A stretch of DNA of 64,000 nt from the NCBI GenBank assembly GCA_006384855.1, contig VCJN01003500.1, forward strand, positions 1 through 64,000, written 5' to 3'. Origin of the DNA: Tetraselmis striata (lineage: Eukaryota; Chlorophyta; Chlorodendrophyceae; Chlorodendrales; Chlorodendraceae). Of this stretch, positions 33,301 to 47,100 are shown one piece after another (position 1 is the stretch's first letter; each line of letters begins with the position of its first letter). Both the position numbers and the translations under genes were made by a program. The notes below the pieces were generated by a model. It had not been told where the DNA came from and searched no databases. It saw only the letters and a list, made by a program, of their open reading frames with translations.

Positions 33301-36098
33301 TGCTGGCGCAGCCGCGGCATTCCGTACGTGTCTCCGGTTGGGCGTGCGTCACTCGCATGCTAAGCCCAGCTGCCGGTGTATCGCGAGGGGGGATGGCGCC
33401 TCTCTCTATAGATCCGCCGCACATTGACCACACATGACATCGCCTAGCGTAGCGTAGCACCCCCCCCCCCCCCCCCTCTTGCTTGTGCCGGAGAGTGGCG
33501 GCTGAGCGCTACTCCGACCGCGCATGGGGGAAACCACCGGGCCATGACGTTGTGAGCGCTGTGCATGTAGAACCGCGGCCCTTTATCGGGGTGTCACAGT
33601 TGAGCCGTAGACGCATGCGCTGCCATTGCCGGCACGCACGCCATTCACTGCTGTTGCCCTCCGTGCGTGCGGCAAGACCGTCGGAGGGCAGCGGACACAT
33701 ATTTATGTGTATGCGCATGTTTATATATATATATGTACATACCGTACAAGCACAAACAGTCTGCGGATGAATATCGTTTTCGAACCCCCCCCCCCCCCCC
33801 CTTCCCTCATCATGCACTCCTCCTGCCCATTCCGCCCTTGACTTCGCCTGCCCACGGCGTGCCGGCGGTGCGCAGGAGCTGCAGCTGGACGAGGTGGAGC
33901 TGCGCAAGGACCCCAAGCCGGAGGCGCCCCTGTCGGCGGGCCGGCGCAAGGCCATCCTCGGGCTGCTGCCGCCGGACCTGCGCGAGAGCGCCGCCGCGCT
34001 GGTGGACAGCCTCAACGCGGCGACGGTCCCGGAGCTCCAGGCACCCTCCACGCCCCATCCCCCCTGCCCCACCTGTCTTGAACCCCCCACCCCTCAACCA
34101 CCGCCATTGACCGCCGGCGGTGTCCGGCTCGCAGACCTGCCTCGACGCGGCTGCCGAGGCGGCGGGCCTGCGCCTGCGCAAGCCGGACAAGAAGGCGGAG
34201 AAGGCGGCGCTGGCGGACTTCCAGGCCAAGCTGCGCGCCCAGCTCGCCGGCGCGGCGGACCCCGCGGAGGCGCTCGCGCTTGCGGTGCCGCTGCTGTTTG
34301 CGCGCGCCACGGGCAAGATGCTCGCGGTGCCCGGCAAGGCCATCACGGGTGCGCCGCCGAACCGGCGCAGCCCTTCCTGTAGAACTCTGCGACGATGTGT
34401 TGGGAGGGGGGGGGGGGGGGGGGGGGGGGGGGCTGACGTCCAGTTGTGCCGGGCCGAATGTGTTTTGGCAGTTACCCCCCAGCGGACAGGGGCTCTTTGC
34501 TTTGTGTCGTGGAGCTGTTTTACCTCGTGCCACCTTCTGACACCCGGTCGTACTCGGGCTACCTACGAATGCTACCCCCTACTGCTACCTGGTCCTGCTC
34601 CGTGCTGCTAGGCCACCTACTGCTGCCGCCCATTGCGACGTAGCGCTGCCGAGGCGGCCTAGTGCTACCGCGCAGTGCCCTGAGTTACCCGAGAAACCTA
34701 CTAGTGCCTACTACACAGTGCTACCTTTTGATGCTACTCAGTGTTTCCCAGGGTTAGATGTGTTGTGACCTACAGCAGGAATTAGGGTCTGGTTTACCCC
34801 CGAAATCAATCAGCCAACCCCGAAACCGCAGCTTGGGGCTTGCGGTGCACATGCGGCGACTCCGATCAGGGCTGACCCACACCACACAGGGTTTATGGAC
34901 AGGGTCCGGCGGGGCTGGCGTGTGGACACCCTGGCGGTGCACCGACGTAGAGCCTTGCGCCCAGGAATTAGGGTAGAGCCATGGGACGCGCAGGCGCACA
35001 ACCCTAGACAACCCTATTGTAGATGTTGTGGTATCTAATGGTAAACTATAAGTAGTAAATATAAATATCGATATAAATACAGGTAAGTGCCTGAGTAAAA
35101 GATAGCTACTGAAAGGTTGGCATGTGCCCAAAACTCTTGAGTGAAGTACACGCTTTTGCGCGGTCTTGCAATTTCTACTCTTAGCGTATCCATCATTTCA
35201 GTGATCTGGCCACTCGCAATGGACAGCTTTCTTACGCAAGTCGAACCCGGCCGTTGTGGACTGGAGTCCAATCTGCCGGGTAGCTTTCGAGATGCTTCGT
35301 CCCGCGTTTGATTTCCGCTCACCCTACGGAAGAAGGAACTGAAGCGGCGTTCATCGTGGCGACGGATGCGTAAAACGTAGGGTGCGGCAGGGGTACAGAG
35401 GAGTTCCATGCTAGGAAACTTGGACTCCTCGTCAAGCGCAGCGGACAGCTCGGAGCTGCATTTTGCTCGGGGTTTGCACGCGTGTGGGCACACAAAAATC
35501 GAGTTTACGCGCAGTGAAGACTCGGCGAAATGATATACGCGGGAAAATGATCGTCCGAGTTTTTCTTGCCGGGAACTACTCTATGTAGCACCCCGGGACT
35601 GGACTACACACAAAGTATTGGATTATGCGGTTTACGGCTCAACATACATACGGTAGGGTCAGCAGCGCGCCCAGAGCAGGCGCCCCCGTTATTACCTTGT
35701 CCGCCCCCCCCCCCCCCCCCCCCCCCCCCGCCCGTCAGGAGCGGCCGATCGCACATCTTCGCGAGCCATTCCAAGCAGCGTTGCTCTCGTCTCCGTTTCC
35801 CTCGAATGGTCGCGGGCTTGTGGCCCGGGAGTTGCCGCCGCCGCGACGCCCCAGTGCGTGCGCCCGGTCGGCGCGCCTCACTCGCCGCCCGAACCCTCCC
35901 CCCGCGGCAGGCGTGCTATCGGAGCTACAGGGCGAGCTGGAGGAGGAGGCACTGGCGCTGGTGACGGAGTTCCACGTCGACGTGGTCGCGTACATCCGCG
36001 CCAAGTCTGAGGAGGGCGGCCCGGGGCTGCTGGCTGCGCTGACGGCGCGGCTGCCGGCGCTGAAGGCCGCGTGCGGCCTGCAAGACTCGTCGGAGTAG
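27360..36098 (+). CDS. UFL1: UFM1-protein E3 ligase UFL1
   Basis: UFL1 attaches the ubiquitin-like modifier UFM1 to targets such as ribosomal protein uL24 at the ER. Fifteen exons join in frame to 797 residues (human 794): 27360-27425, 27968-28141, 28293-28427, 28576-28836, 28983-29079, 29249-29489, 29729-29885, 29992-30148, 30273-30442, 30887-30974, 31290-31435, 32978-33112, 33876-34040, 34135-34348 and 35911-36098. Diagnostic pieces are MADLSIEDLL, LSERNIVELVNKLKSLG, NGKEYITRERV, GGTSWVPDIYKSAQ, LSVEDAAALLG and TCLDAAAEAAGLRL. A Gly/Lys-rich low-complexity linker (exons 8 and 9) replaces the charged linker of the human protein. Introns 7 and 13 appear to use GC donors (AAG|GCGCGC and CAG|GCACCC), because only these keep alignment length. 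Introns 11, 12 and 14 are long (0.76-1.56 kb). Confidence 0.94.
32928..32957. repeat. Interstitial telomere-like repeat in UFL1 intron 11
   Basis: About four units of CCCTAAA(A) stand just upstream of the exon 12 acceptor. CCCTAAAA (TTTTAGGG) is the Chlamydomonas-type telomere unit and CCCTAAA the general plant unit; this array mixes both. It is internal and short, so it is not a chromosome end. Confidence 0.7.
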
Positions 36099-38070
36099 CT
36101 CCGACAGTGCCGGTCGGTCGTGAGTGTGATTGCGACTGTTTGGCGCACCGAGGCCGCGCAACCCTTGTCAGCAGCATCAGCGGAGGCCGCACAGCAGCTA
36201 GCATGTAAGCCATGTTTTGGGTGTGAGTCCCATGATAATACTCTGTAATCGAACGAGGCAACACGCATGGCTTAAGAAAGAAGCAATCGCAAGATACTTT
36301 GCCGGCCACCCTACTCTCATCTGTTGGTGGTTCCCTTAGCAGGCGGATGCTCTGGCCAGTCGCGTCCGTGCGACGTAGACTTATACAGGGGGGGGGGGGG
36401 GGGTGATTTTGCCGGCGTGGTGATAAAAACGTTGTTGCCACCTTCCCCACCAGCATGTCAGAGGCCAGCAGATGCACCAGTAGAAGACAAAACTTCGCCG
36501 GCGCCGGAACGCAAACGAGTGGCGTTTCATGTTCTTCAGCAGGTTGCACGCTGGCCCCAATTTATTGAGGCGTGCGTATCTACGGGCGTCGGCATCCGTG
36601 CTTCGAGTCGTCATCTCATCGCGCGGTGGCACTTAATCTTGTAGTCATGCTGCTGCTTGTTAACTGGCACAATGGTGAATGGTCAGCAATGTCAGCACTA
36701 CTCGGAGCAAATGCCATCACCAGCAGCTATACCATAGTCGTGCATACCTATTTTGCTACCCCCGTGCGTCATTATTCTTATTCTAATGCAACATATTTTA
36801 TTATTATACTAGTAGTGTTATAGCACCTGCGCTGTGAAATACACCGGTCCAAAAACGACATTCTTGCTCACAAAAATTCGCGTCGTTATTATTGCATTGA
36901 TGCTGCAAAAGCAATGGTGCTTTTTCGGCGCCATGGGGCTTTGCATTGTACAGTGTGCACGCTCTCCTGCTATCCACGTCAAGCAGCCGCCCGTTATGTC
37001 ATCTTCCGGTTTTGGCACTGTTTGCTTGCAGTAAACATGTATTTGTTTTTGCAATAGTGGCGCTTTCTCCAGTTGCAGTACAATAAGTCGTACAATATAA
37101 AAACGACTGGCGACGCATCGTCGATAAAGGACAGCAACATGTTGTAATTGGCGTGGCCTTGATATTGGCGAGGTGCAGGCATCGTAATATCTATATGACG
37201 TCTATGTGCGCGCAACCGCGCGCGCCGCCGTTATTATTGATGAGTGCATCATATACACCGTTCCACACAAGTGGTAGGTAAGTGGCCCCTTTTCGCTGAA
37301 TCCAAGTTTGCGAAGGGCAGGGCAACTAAATGTAGGGTTATATGACCGGAAACCCAATAGGTTTATATTCACTCGGCCTTTACCATTATAGGGTTATATC
37401 CTACCCAAATACCCTAGTGTGCCGGCCATGCGCATGCGCTCGACAACATGCACAGTATGACCTATTGGCACGTGCTCGTCAACTCCCCCATGGAGCTGCT
37501 AGTACTTTGTCATGCAGCCCACACGGCCCTCCGACGTCCACACAGCAGGTGCGACATTTGGACCCCATTATGATGGATTGTCCCCAGCGCGCGCGCTTCA
37601 TGTGCACATCTGCTACTTCAATAACATGAGGTGTCTCGTCACAGTTGCTGCAATGACGGCGTGGAGTTTTTCGCCCGAGTTTGCCCACTCAAAATAGCGC
37701 GACCCAATCGAAATTGCCCCCAGAGTAAATAAATATAATGTTATAAAGTTTTATTTTTGTGGTCAAGTGTATCATGCCTAGCAAGGACCTGGCGCGGTAA
37801 ATTAAAAGGAGATGAGTTTGATGGTTTCTTGTTACGTATGTTTGTATAGTCATGTATTTCGCTTGCTTTTTGGGCATGCGCAAAAGGCGGGCCCTTTCTT
37901 CTAAACACATGTTTTCTTCTTGAAGGTGCGTCAGAACCTGTGCAAAGGCAATCCCTGGACTAGCCGAAGACATCACTTCAGTACACATCTCAATGCGCTA
38001 ATGTGTTTGCACTACATAAAACTGTGCTGTTTCTCAAGGGACGAGGAATCAAGACGCGGCTCGCCTCATG
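36099..38070. other. Convergent gap between UFL1 and INTS4, no gene recognised
   Basis: About 2 kb. It contains the UFL1 3' untranslated region, a G run at about 36388-36403 and AT-rich DNA from 36650 to 38000. No coding frame with recognisable content. Confidence 0.5.
36244..36248 (+). terminator. TGTAA polyadenylation motif of UFL1
   Basis: TGTAA 146 bases beyond the UFL1 stop, the first on the sense strand. Confidence 0.5.
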
Positions 38071-38075
38071 TTACA
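38071..38075 (-). terminator. TGTAA polyadenylation motif of INTS4
   Basis: TTACA on the + strand, read as TGTAA on the minus strand, 47 bases beyond the INTS4 stop codon. Confidence 0.6.
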
Positions 38076-38121
38076 GTCTAGAAGCACCGAGGCAGGCAGC
38101 GATAGCCGGCCGAGCATGCGC

Positions 38122-41100
38122 TCACGGGTGGGCAATGACGGCGGCGCGGCACTCGGGGCTGAGCAGCAGCGGCCGGCGCCCGCCCTCGCACGTCACCAGG
38201 GCCACCGCCAGCTCGGCGCGCTCCAGCGGCGGCATCGCATCCAGCTCCACCGCCACCGTGAGCTCCTCCGCGGCGGGGGCGGCGCGCCCCTCGCCGGCCG
38301 CGCGCCGCTGAGCGGCGGAGGGCGGCCTCAGCGGGATGAGCACCGGGTCGCACAGCGGCGCCGCCACGCGCACGTACAGCCCGCCGCACCAGCTGCTGCC
38401 CCCCTCCAGCGCCACCTGCCGCATCGGCCAGCAGGGGAAGGGGGGGGGGGGGGCGTTCAGCCTCTTTGTGACAGCGGCACCATGTCTGAGTGCCGACGCA
38501 CCAATCAGAGCCCTCATCATAAGCCTCACATTGGGGTTGCATGCAACCCTAAAACATTCGGGCGCCGGCACGCTTTGAAGAACATTGCGAATAAGAACCC
38601 GCCCTGCCTCTCAGATGGCGAATCCAGGCGAAACTGCAGCGACTGTGCTTATTATACGTTGCATGCCAGCCCAATGTGAGGCTTGTGGCGAGGGTGAGGT
38701 ACAAGGGCGTCGGCAGCCGGAGTACAGACAATGCGCCCAATGATGCAGTCCGCAGGTATCACGCGGTGTGTGAGGGAGGCTCGCTCCCAGGGAGATATAC
38801 CGTAGGAACACAGACAGTCCGCGGACAATCAACGTTTTTGACCCCCCCTCCACCCCTGCGCGAAGAGAAACAACTAATAAAACGGAGAAATATGTCAGAA
38901 TATATCATGAATACATCACGAAGATCCGGACGCGAAGGTGCAAAACAGTTCATTACTATTTGGCCTTGTGAACCGTATTTAATTGTACGGTGCATGAGCG
39001 ATCACTGTTACTGGGCTGCTGTAAACCGTAGTCTATGGGTCGTATACAGCTAGTGGGGTGGTCGAGACCCTACAGCCCTAAACCGGGATGGGCAGTGGCA
39101 CGGCATGGCATCGGCGCCGCACCTTGACGTCGAAGCGCAGCGGCATGCCCGGGCTGTGGCGCACGACAAAGCGGGAGGAGGCCGCCTGCGGCGCCTGCGA
39201 GCCCGCGACGCGCGCGCTGCGCAGGGCCAGCGAGGGCGGCAGCGGCGGCAGCGCCAGCCAGCAGGCCGCCACCTCCGCCGCCCAGTCCACCGCCTCGCCG
39301 GCGGCGCCCCGCAGCGCGGCGGCCCCCAGGCGGCGCATCATCTCCTCGTCCGCCCCCCTCACGGGCTCGCCACCGCGCAGCTCCCGCCACTCGCGGACCA
39401 CTCCCGCCATCGCGGCGGCCTCCTCGGCCACACTCCCCCTGGAGGACAGCGCGGCCCGTCAGCCACACGGCTCACGTCAGGGGCGGTGTCACGGGGGCCG
39501 GGCGTGGGGGCGGGCGGGCGGGATGGGGGGGGGGGGGAGGGGGAGGTCGCCGGGCACAAGAGGGGGGCGGTCACCCGCTGCCGGGCTGCCGCAGCATGAG
39601 GGACAGCGCGTGGCCGACCGCCGCGAGCAGCAGGCTGGGGGCAGTGTGCAGCTCGCCCCGGCTGGCGAAGCACACGCGCGCCATGCGGGCCAGCTGGAGG
39701 GCGCCGTCCGCCTGCAGGAGCGCAGCCTGCCGCCGCACACAGTGCCCGTCAACTGAGCCTGGGCTCTGGCATGCAAGCCTCCGGTTTTGTCTCACCTTGA
39801 TCCGAGGACAATTTGACCCGGTACATCTTGCCCAGCACACATCGACACCCACATCCACATCGACTTCGCATCCACATCCACATCCACACATATATCCATA
39901 CAAGTGTACACATGTTCGCCAGAGATGTCCACTTACACCGACTGTGCAATTTTAGCGAGTATCCCCGCCTTTTACGCACGCGGACAGGCGCAGGTTGTGC
40001 AGACACCACGCGCGCAGGAGCAGCGCACCTGGGGCGTTGTGGGCATGGGCGGCAGCTTGTGGATGCCGTCCAGCACGCCTTCCCGGCTCTGCCCGGCGCC
40101 GCCCCAGCAGGCGGCGCTGTGCGCCTCGTGGGCACCTGGCAGGGCCGCCAGCTGCGCGAGTGCAAGTTGCCCAGCGACTTGGACATGGAGGCGCGCGAAA
40201 CAGCGCGGTGGCACTGGCACCCCCGTTGCCTGCGCCCCCGATGCGCGCCAGGTGGGCGTCCACACGCGCTAGATGGCGCCAACCCGCTGGGCGTGCACTG
40301 TGCGGCAGTGCGGGGCAGGGCGATGGCGGGATTTTTAGGCTGCTTGTTCCTGCTGCTGCTCTTGTGTTGGTGATAATGGTGACGATGAAGATGGTGATGG
40401 TGATTGGCATGGGGATGGCGCGGATGAGGATGGGGACGGGGATGGGGGTGGGGAGGGTGTTGATGAAAATGGTTGTGATGGCGATGGCGGTGGTAGGAAA
40501 AGGGAAAGGGGGTGAGGGAAGAGAGGGGGGGGGGGGGGGGGGTAGAATCGAATGCCAGGAACTGGATAGGAGATGCATGTAATGTCTAGTCACTTGCATG
40601 GCCGGGTTGGTGGACAGGGGGATGGAATGGGGATGGATTTTGTGGGGGGGGGGTGGGGGAGCGCACCGCATGGCGGGCGGCATGCTCTCCAGCAGCGACA
40701 GCACCTCCCTGATGCCATTGACACATGTGCTGGGCGCCGCCTTCTCTACCGACGCGTCCTGACATCCACAAGACACCGGTTGGCGGCTGCTCGGCAGGAC
40801 AAAGCCCCACTGGCAGGTTGGCAGTCCCCCTTTTGCGATATCACCCGTTCCCCTGCGGATAGACATTGCTCTACCAGCAGCGTGCGCATCAACGGGCCAG
40901 GCGGTCGTCATCGGCGGTCACCTGCTGCGGCGGCAGCACCTGCGTCACCCCCAGCCCGCAGTGCCGCAACTGCAGCCGCGGCACCAGGCCCGCGTGGCGG
41001 CGCTCCAGGAGGCCCAGCTGCGCCAGGCAGGGCTCCGGTAGCAGCGGCAGCAGGCCGGGGTGCTGCGGCGCCGCGTTGGCCACCAAGATGAGGCGCCCCA

Positions 41101-44100
41101 CATGCTGCGGGTCGTCCAGGTTGGGCTGCGCCTGTGCAATTCCGTCAATAGCAGCTCAGCCCCAGGCCAGCAACTGCAACAACGATGACAGGGCAGGCAG
41201 ATCGCCCCGGCCTTGGGGAACCGTACTGCTGAGGCGATAGGCTGACCCCTGAGACGCATAATATCGTGGCACATCATCACAGAATAAAGAGGAAACATCA
41301 TCATATCGATGCACCAATGCGTCTACGTCGACAACTTCATCTGCGCCGGCGTCTAAAACAAGTAAAATGAAAATGAACATATGAAGTTCAATAATAGTAA
41401 GACATAGGCAACGGTGCTGGTCGATGAGCTATCGACCCGCCTCGGCAGTGAGGATGATCCTTCAACTGCAAGTGTCGATCAGTTTGCTCATCACACACTT
41501 GCGCATGCTGCAGATCCATTGAGCAACTTCAAGGTCGGCAGTGCCCTGTGTTGTGCTCACCTGCTCGCCAAAGAGGGTGTCGACCAGGCACTCGACCAGC
41601 GGCGCATGCCTCTGGCCGAGCCTGGCGAGCGCCCCCGCCGCGCACTGAAACTCCGCAGGGCTGGCCTCCGCCAGCGAGCGCAGCAGCGCAGCCACCGTCG
41701 ACTCCAAAGCCGCGGCGCTGCGGCAGTTGAGCCGCGCCACGAAGGTCGCCACTGACCGGCGCATCTCAGCGCTGGTGTCCTCCAGCCCGCAGAGCAGCAG
41801 GCGGAGCTGCGACTCCGGCACGGTCACCTCGGTCACTGCAAGCAGCGAGCGGTGTGCAGACAGGTCAGTCGAGAAAGGGGCCCGGCCGGGTGTTTGCAGC
41901 AACGTAAACCGCCGTCTAACAGCTGCCGGGGGCTCTTCCGCGGAGCACTGTCTGTGCGTAGCATTGAGTGCCGTTGCACACTCACCCTCCATGCCAGCCA
42001 GCCCGGCAGCTGCGTGCACCCTCACTGCCTCCAGCTCGTCGTTCAGCATGTCGATGAGGTAGTCCAGCGCGGCGGCCGCCAGCTCGGGGTTGCCATGGCT
42101 GAGCCGCAGCAGCGTGGTGACGGTGGCGGTGCGCACTGCCTCGTTCTCATCCTGTGGGGCGCAGGACGTGGGGCGGTCAGACTGCTCCCGGGACAGGAAT
42201 GCCCGGCACTGTGCCGGCTGTACGGATGAGACTGCCTGGGAGACTGAGCGCATTGCCACTGCTGCAGAGTGGGAATATGAATAAGGGCTGCGTGGCAAAG
42301 TACATCGCTCCTCCGTGAAGAATTTCAATCATGAGGATTCGCAAATGGCATGGGAGGGGGGGGGTCATCAACAAACGCATCAGCGAGTTGCAGCGTTCTA
42401 TGAATAATGAAAATTGCCGCAGTGTGTCATAAACAATAACGCCGGTGTCGTTTGTTTCAGAAAAGAGTGCCATCACAGCGACACTGCCATCGAAGCGCGG
42501 AATGGGAATGACTTGCCTATACCCATACGTATGATGATCACAGGTGCTACCCAACCATAGCACATGAATCTAAGTAGCGGCCCGGATTAATCTCAATAAA
42601 AGGACCATGTCAACATACAATAGTCCACAAAGGAACACGCAAATATCATTTAATCATTTATAGCAGGCGCGTCGAACGATGAATGCCATGGCAGAGTTTG
42701 TCATACTATAGACCCTCCGCGCGCGCACGCGCGAGAGGCCTGCTCTAGAGTAGTGATGCAACTAATTAGTCGCAATTTGGTCGCAACGATCTAGTAGCAG
42801 ATTAGTCGAAAATTTGATTTGCCCAGGAAGTTAATTTGTTGATTTCAGGCACCCACCGGCTCAGCGAATTATTTCCTCAATAACCTGATAATCTTTACTA
42901 CGAGCTGTACGAGCTGGTAATATCCTCAAAAAAATCCTGTCCGGGGAAGTTTCTATAACCCGCACATTTAAATGGCGCGTTTTCATCCGATGATTTCGAA
43001 AAATGTGGAGGCTCAAATCGTCGGAGGAACGACCCACTTTAGTCGCTAGTTGCCGACGAATCGGCGAAACGTGACGGGCGGCGTGGATGGCGACGATGCG
43101 CGGAGTGATGACGAGCGCGTCGCCGTCGTTCGGGTGGCGGCGGCACCGCGGCCGGCGCACGCGCGCTGCTGATGGATAAACGCTGAGGTGCCGAACCCTG
43201 GAAGGACATACTCTGCGTTGCGCCGACACCGCTACTCGTCGTCGCCCCTCTCAATACCGTCGCCAGACCTCGCGATGTCGATGGCCGTTTCAACTGCTGC
43301 CCGCAGCGTCGCTGCCGTGAGCAACAGCGTCGCGCGCCGCGCCGGCTCCGAGCGCGCCGCTGGCGCCCGCGCCTTCCTGGGCTCTCGCGCCCGGCTGCAG
43401 GCGCCGCGCGGTCCGCGCGCCTCGCCTTGCCCCCCCGGCATCGTGCGAAGCGCTCGCGTCGTCGCCGCGATGGCGCCGCCCGAGGGGGCGGCCACCGCCT
43501 CCGGCGCCGCAAAGGGGACCAAGGGCAAGGCCCTCGTCTCCGTGTCGGATAAGACCGACATCGAGAACCTCGCCAAGGTGAGTGGGAGCGCGAGTGACTG
43601 CCGACATGACCCAAGGATATAACCCCTGCCCGCCAGCCTTATCACCTGCTTGCCACGCAAGCGTGTCTTACACGCTCATAACACGAAAGTACATCATCAG
43701 TACTGGCCCTACCCTACTAGCCGCCTACAACCCTAGCCCCGGGACTGAAAGATGTCGGCGACGCCGCAACCTAGCCGCGAACCCAGCCTCGCCCCTCCTC
43801 AGCTCGACCCCGCTGCGCAACCCCGCCTACCCGTATCGATCTCCCCCGACCTATCCGACTTATTGCTGCGTCGAGGTCACCGTAGCGGCAAGGCTATCTA
43901 TCAATGGCTACCTCTGCCGACTTTGTCAGCTACTGGTAAAAGTCGTCACGTTTTCCTCCGAGTCATCACACCCCCCCCCCCCCCCCCTTCCCCTCGCCTT
44001 CCCTAATTATCTCTCACTATTCGTGCCTACTCGGGTGCCGGGCGAACGTAGGGCCTGGTGGACCTTGGATTCGAGGTGGTGTCGACCGGCGGCAGCGCCA

Positions 44101-47100
44101 GCACAATCGAGTCGTCGGGCTGCCCGGTGACCCGCATCGACGAGGTGACGGGCTACCCCGAGATGCTGGACGGCCGCGTCAAGACGCTGCACCCCGCGGT
44201 GCACGCCGGGATCCTGGCGATGCGCGACAAGGAGGAGCACATGACCGCGCTGGAAAAACACGATATCGGCGCGATCAACGTGGTGGTCGTCAACCTGTAC
44301 CCTTTCCGCGCGACCGTGACCAGTGACCCCGCGCCCGCGTTCGCGGACGGCGTCGAGAAGATTGACATCGGCGGACCGACAATGATCCGCGCCGCCGCCA
44401 AGAACCATGCGCACGTTCTGGTGGTGGTCGACCCCGCGGACTACCCCTCCGTGCTAACAGCGCTCGCGGGCGAGACCGACGAGGCTGAGGTGGCGGCGCT
44501 GCGCAAGCGTCTGGCCTGGAAGGCGTTCCAGCACTGCGCCAGCTACGACAGCCAGGTGGCGGAGTGGATGTGGGGGCAGGTGGGCAACGGCGAGCCCGCA
44601 CCCGAGCGCAGCGTGCCGATGCAGCTGGCGCAGGGGCTGCGCTACGGCGAGAACCCGCACCAGCCGGCCGCGTTCTACACCGACTTCAGCCTGGGCGAGG
44701 TCAACATGGGCGGCGTGGCGCGCGCTACCGTGCACTGGGGCAAGGAGATGAGCTACAACAACTACCTCGACACGGACGCCGCCTACAACGCGGTGGTGGA
44801 CTTCGCCGAGCCGGCGTGCGTAATCGTGAAGCACACCAACCCCTGCGGCGCCGCTGTTAAGGAGGACCTGCTAGAGGCGTACCGCCTCGCGGTGATCGCC
44901 GACCCCATCAGCGCATTCGGCGGCATCGTCGCCTTCAACCGCACCGTCGACGCTGACCTCGCGCGCGAGATCCGCGAGTTCCGCAGCCCCACCGACGGCG
45001 AGACTCGTATGTTCTACGAGATCGTGGTCGCGCCCGGCTACACAGAGGAGGGCCTGGAGGTGCTCAAGGGCAAGAGCAAGAACCTGCGCATCCTGGAGGC
45101 GCCGCCCCGCGTGCCCGGCGGCTCTAGCCTGCGCCAGGTGGGCGGCGGCTGGCTGGCGCAGACGACCGACAGCGTGACGCCGGAGGAGGTGGAGTTTACG
45201 TGCGTGAGCGAGAAGCAGCCGACCGAGCAGAACATGGAGGACATCAAGGTGGCGTGGAACGTGGTCAAGCACGTCAAGAGCAACGCCATCACAGTCGCCA
45301 AGGACGGCCGGCTGCTGGGCATGGGCAGCGGGCAGCCCAACCGCGTGAAGAGCGTGGAGATCGCGATGGAGAAGGCGGAAGGGCAGGGCGGCGCGGAGGG
45401 CTCCGCGCTGGCCAGCGACGCCTTCTTCCCCTTCTCCTGGGGTGACAGCGTGGAGAAGGCCTGCCAGGCGGGCGTCGCCGTGATCGCGCACCCCGGCGGG
45501 AGCATGCGCGACCAGGACGCGATCGACTGCTGCAACAAGTACGGCGTCGTGCTGCTCACCACCGGCATCCGCCACTTCCGCCACTAGATCCCCCCCCCCC
45601 CCCTAGCAGATGCTCGCTGCCCCGCCCCCTAACGACCAGACAGGCATAGTTCGCACCTATTTTGTAAACCTGCCACAATACTACATCAACACTTGAGCTG
45701 CCCAGGCACCGGGCGTACAACTTTGGCATGGGCAACGTGGTATAGGTAGGCTGGGCCAAGGGAGAGCGAGAGGCGACCCACGAGAGGAGAAGGGGGGGGG
45801 CCGCGGGGGGGGGCTATGGCATTGCTGCGTTGTATGCTGACCGGTACGCAGCAGTACAATACCAGCAGAGTAGTTCCCCAGGTACTCAATGGGCAGAACC
45901 TCAGCCACATGGCAAACCATGAGGGCTCCTTCGGCCGCAAGGACGACGAGATGCCATCAGCGACCAGTGCATGAGAGCTACGCGCAGAGGCGGGGGCCGG
46001 CCCAGGGCCGGGGGGGGAGGGGGGGGGGGGGATTCACCTCAAGGCCGTGGACAAAGGCGCCTGCGGAGCTGTCCATCAGGTCGGTGTCCGCCGCAAAGGT
46101 GCTGTTCTGCGGCTCCGCATCTGTGTCGCCGCTATCCGCACCGGGGTCCGGCTTGAGCCGCTTCACCTTCGTGGTGGCCTGCGCTCCCAGGTAGCACAGC
46201 AAGTGTCGGACACAGAGGAGGGAGGACGGCACCGCAAGGAGGCAGAAACAGAGCCAGTGTGGCTCACCTTTTTATTGAGTGCCTGCATCTGTATTGCGCC
46301 GCTGGCCGCGGACAGGCCGCCCAGCAGCTGCTGCGCCCTCTCGCGCACCCTGCCCAGTACGCCGGCGCATTGCGGTGGCAATCAGCGGCCTGCCCGGCAT
46401 CATTGCTTGGGGACTGTCCCCCCCCCCCACCCACCCCCCCCCCCCCCCGGCAGTGTCTGGCAGGTTCGATCACGCATCTGCCAGGTATGCCATCATTATC
46501 CTACACGTTGGGATAAAACCACAAACGCCTAATACATGGCTCCGAGGTATGGTCCAATACCTAAATGAGCCTACTCTCCCAGGCCGATACGGTCACAGTG
46601 TTGGTGGTGGTCAAAAGGGTCTGTGAGCATTCACCGTACGCTGCCGTCTGTGACCAGGTTGCAGATGCGGACGAAGGCGTCGTCCACCAGCCTGGGATGC
46701 CGAGTGGCGCAGTCAGCGCAGGCAGCCATCACGCAGGAACACAGGCAGGGCAGGCGGGACAGGGCCCCCACCGCAGAGGCTGCCCGAAGCGCTGCCCGAT
46801 GATGTCATCCCGCCGGGCCTGCGCACAGGTCGCCATGACATCCAGCGCCGCCAGCCGGACGCCCTGCGCAGTGCAGCCGGGGACAGCTGCGCTCATTCCC
46901 TCACACATGCTGTCATGTCCCCCATGAGTGCGCAGACCCACGGCGGATTGCGTGTAACGCATGCCGCATCCTCGTGATAAGCAGACCGTACACAGCACTG
47001 CCCAGCAGGATACGATAAGTGTACGCCGGGTCCAGGAGGCACATGACAAGCAATTCGGCAACACGCTGACGGCCGCTTGCGTCAATCCGTTGCAATCCTC

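Noticed and set aside
35230..35290. Possible tRNA gene on the minus strand with a GGGTTCGACTT box
   Set aside because: No consistent acceptor stem or seven-base anticodon loop could be drawn; at best a tRNA-like repeat fragment in a UFL1 intron.
44871..45584. Long frames (up to 237 codons) on the minus strand opposite PURH exon 2
   Set aside because: They mirror the codon structure of a highly conserved enzyme on the other strand and have no family features.
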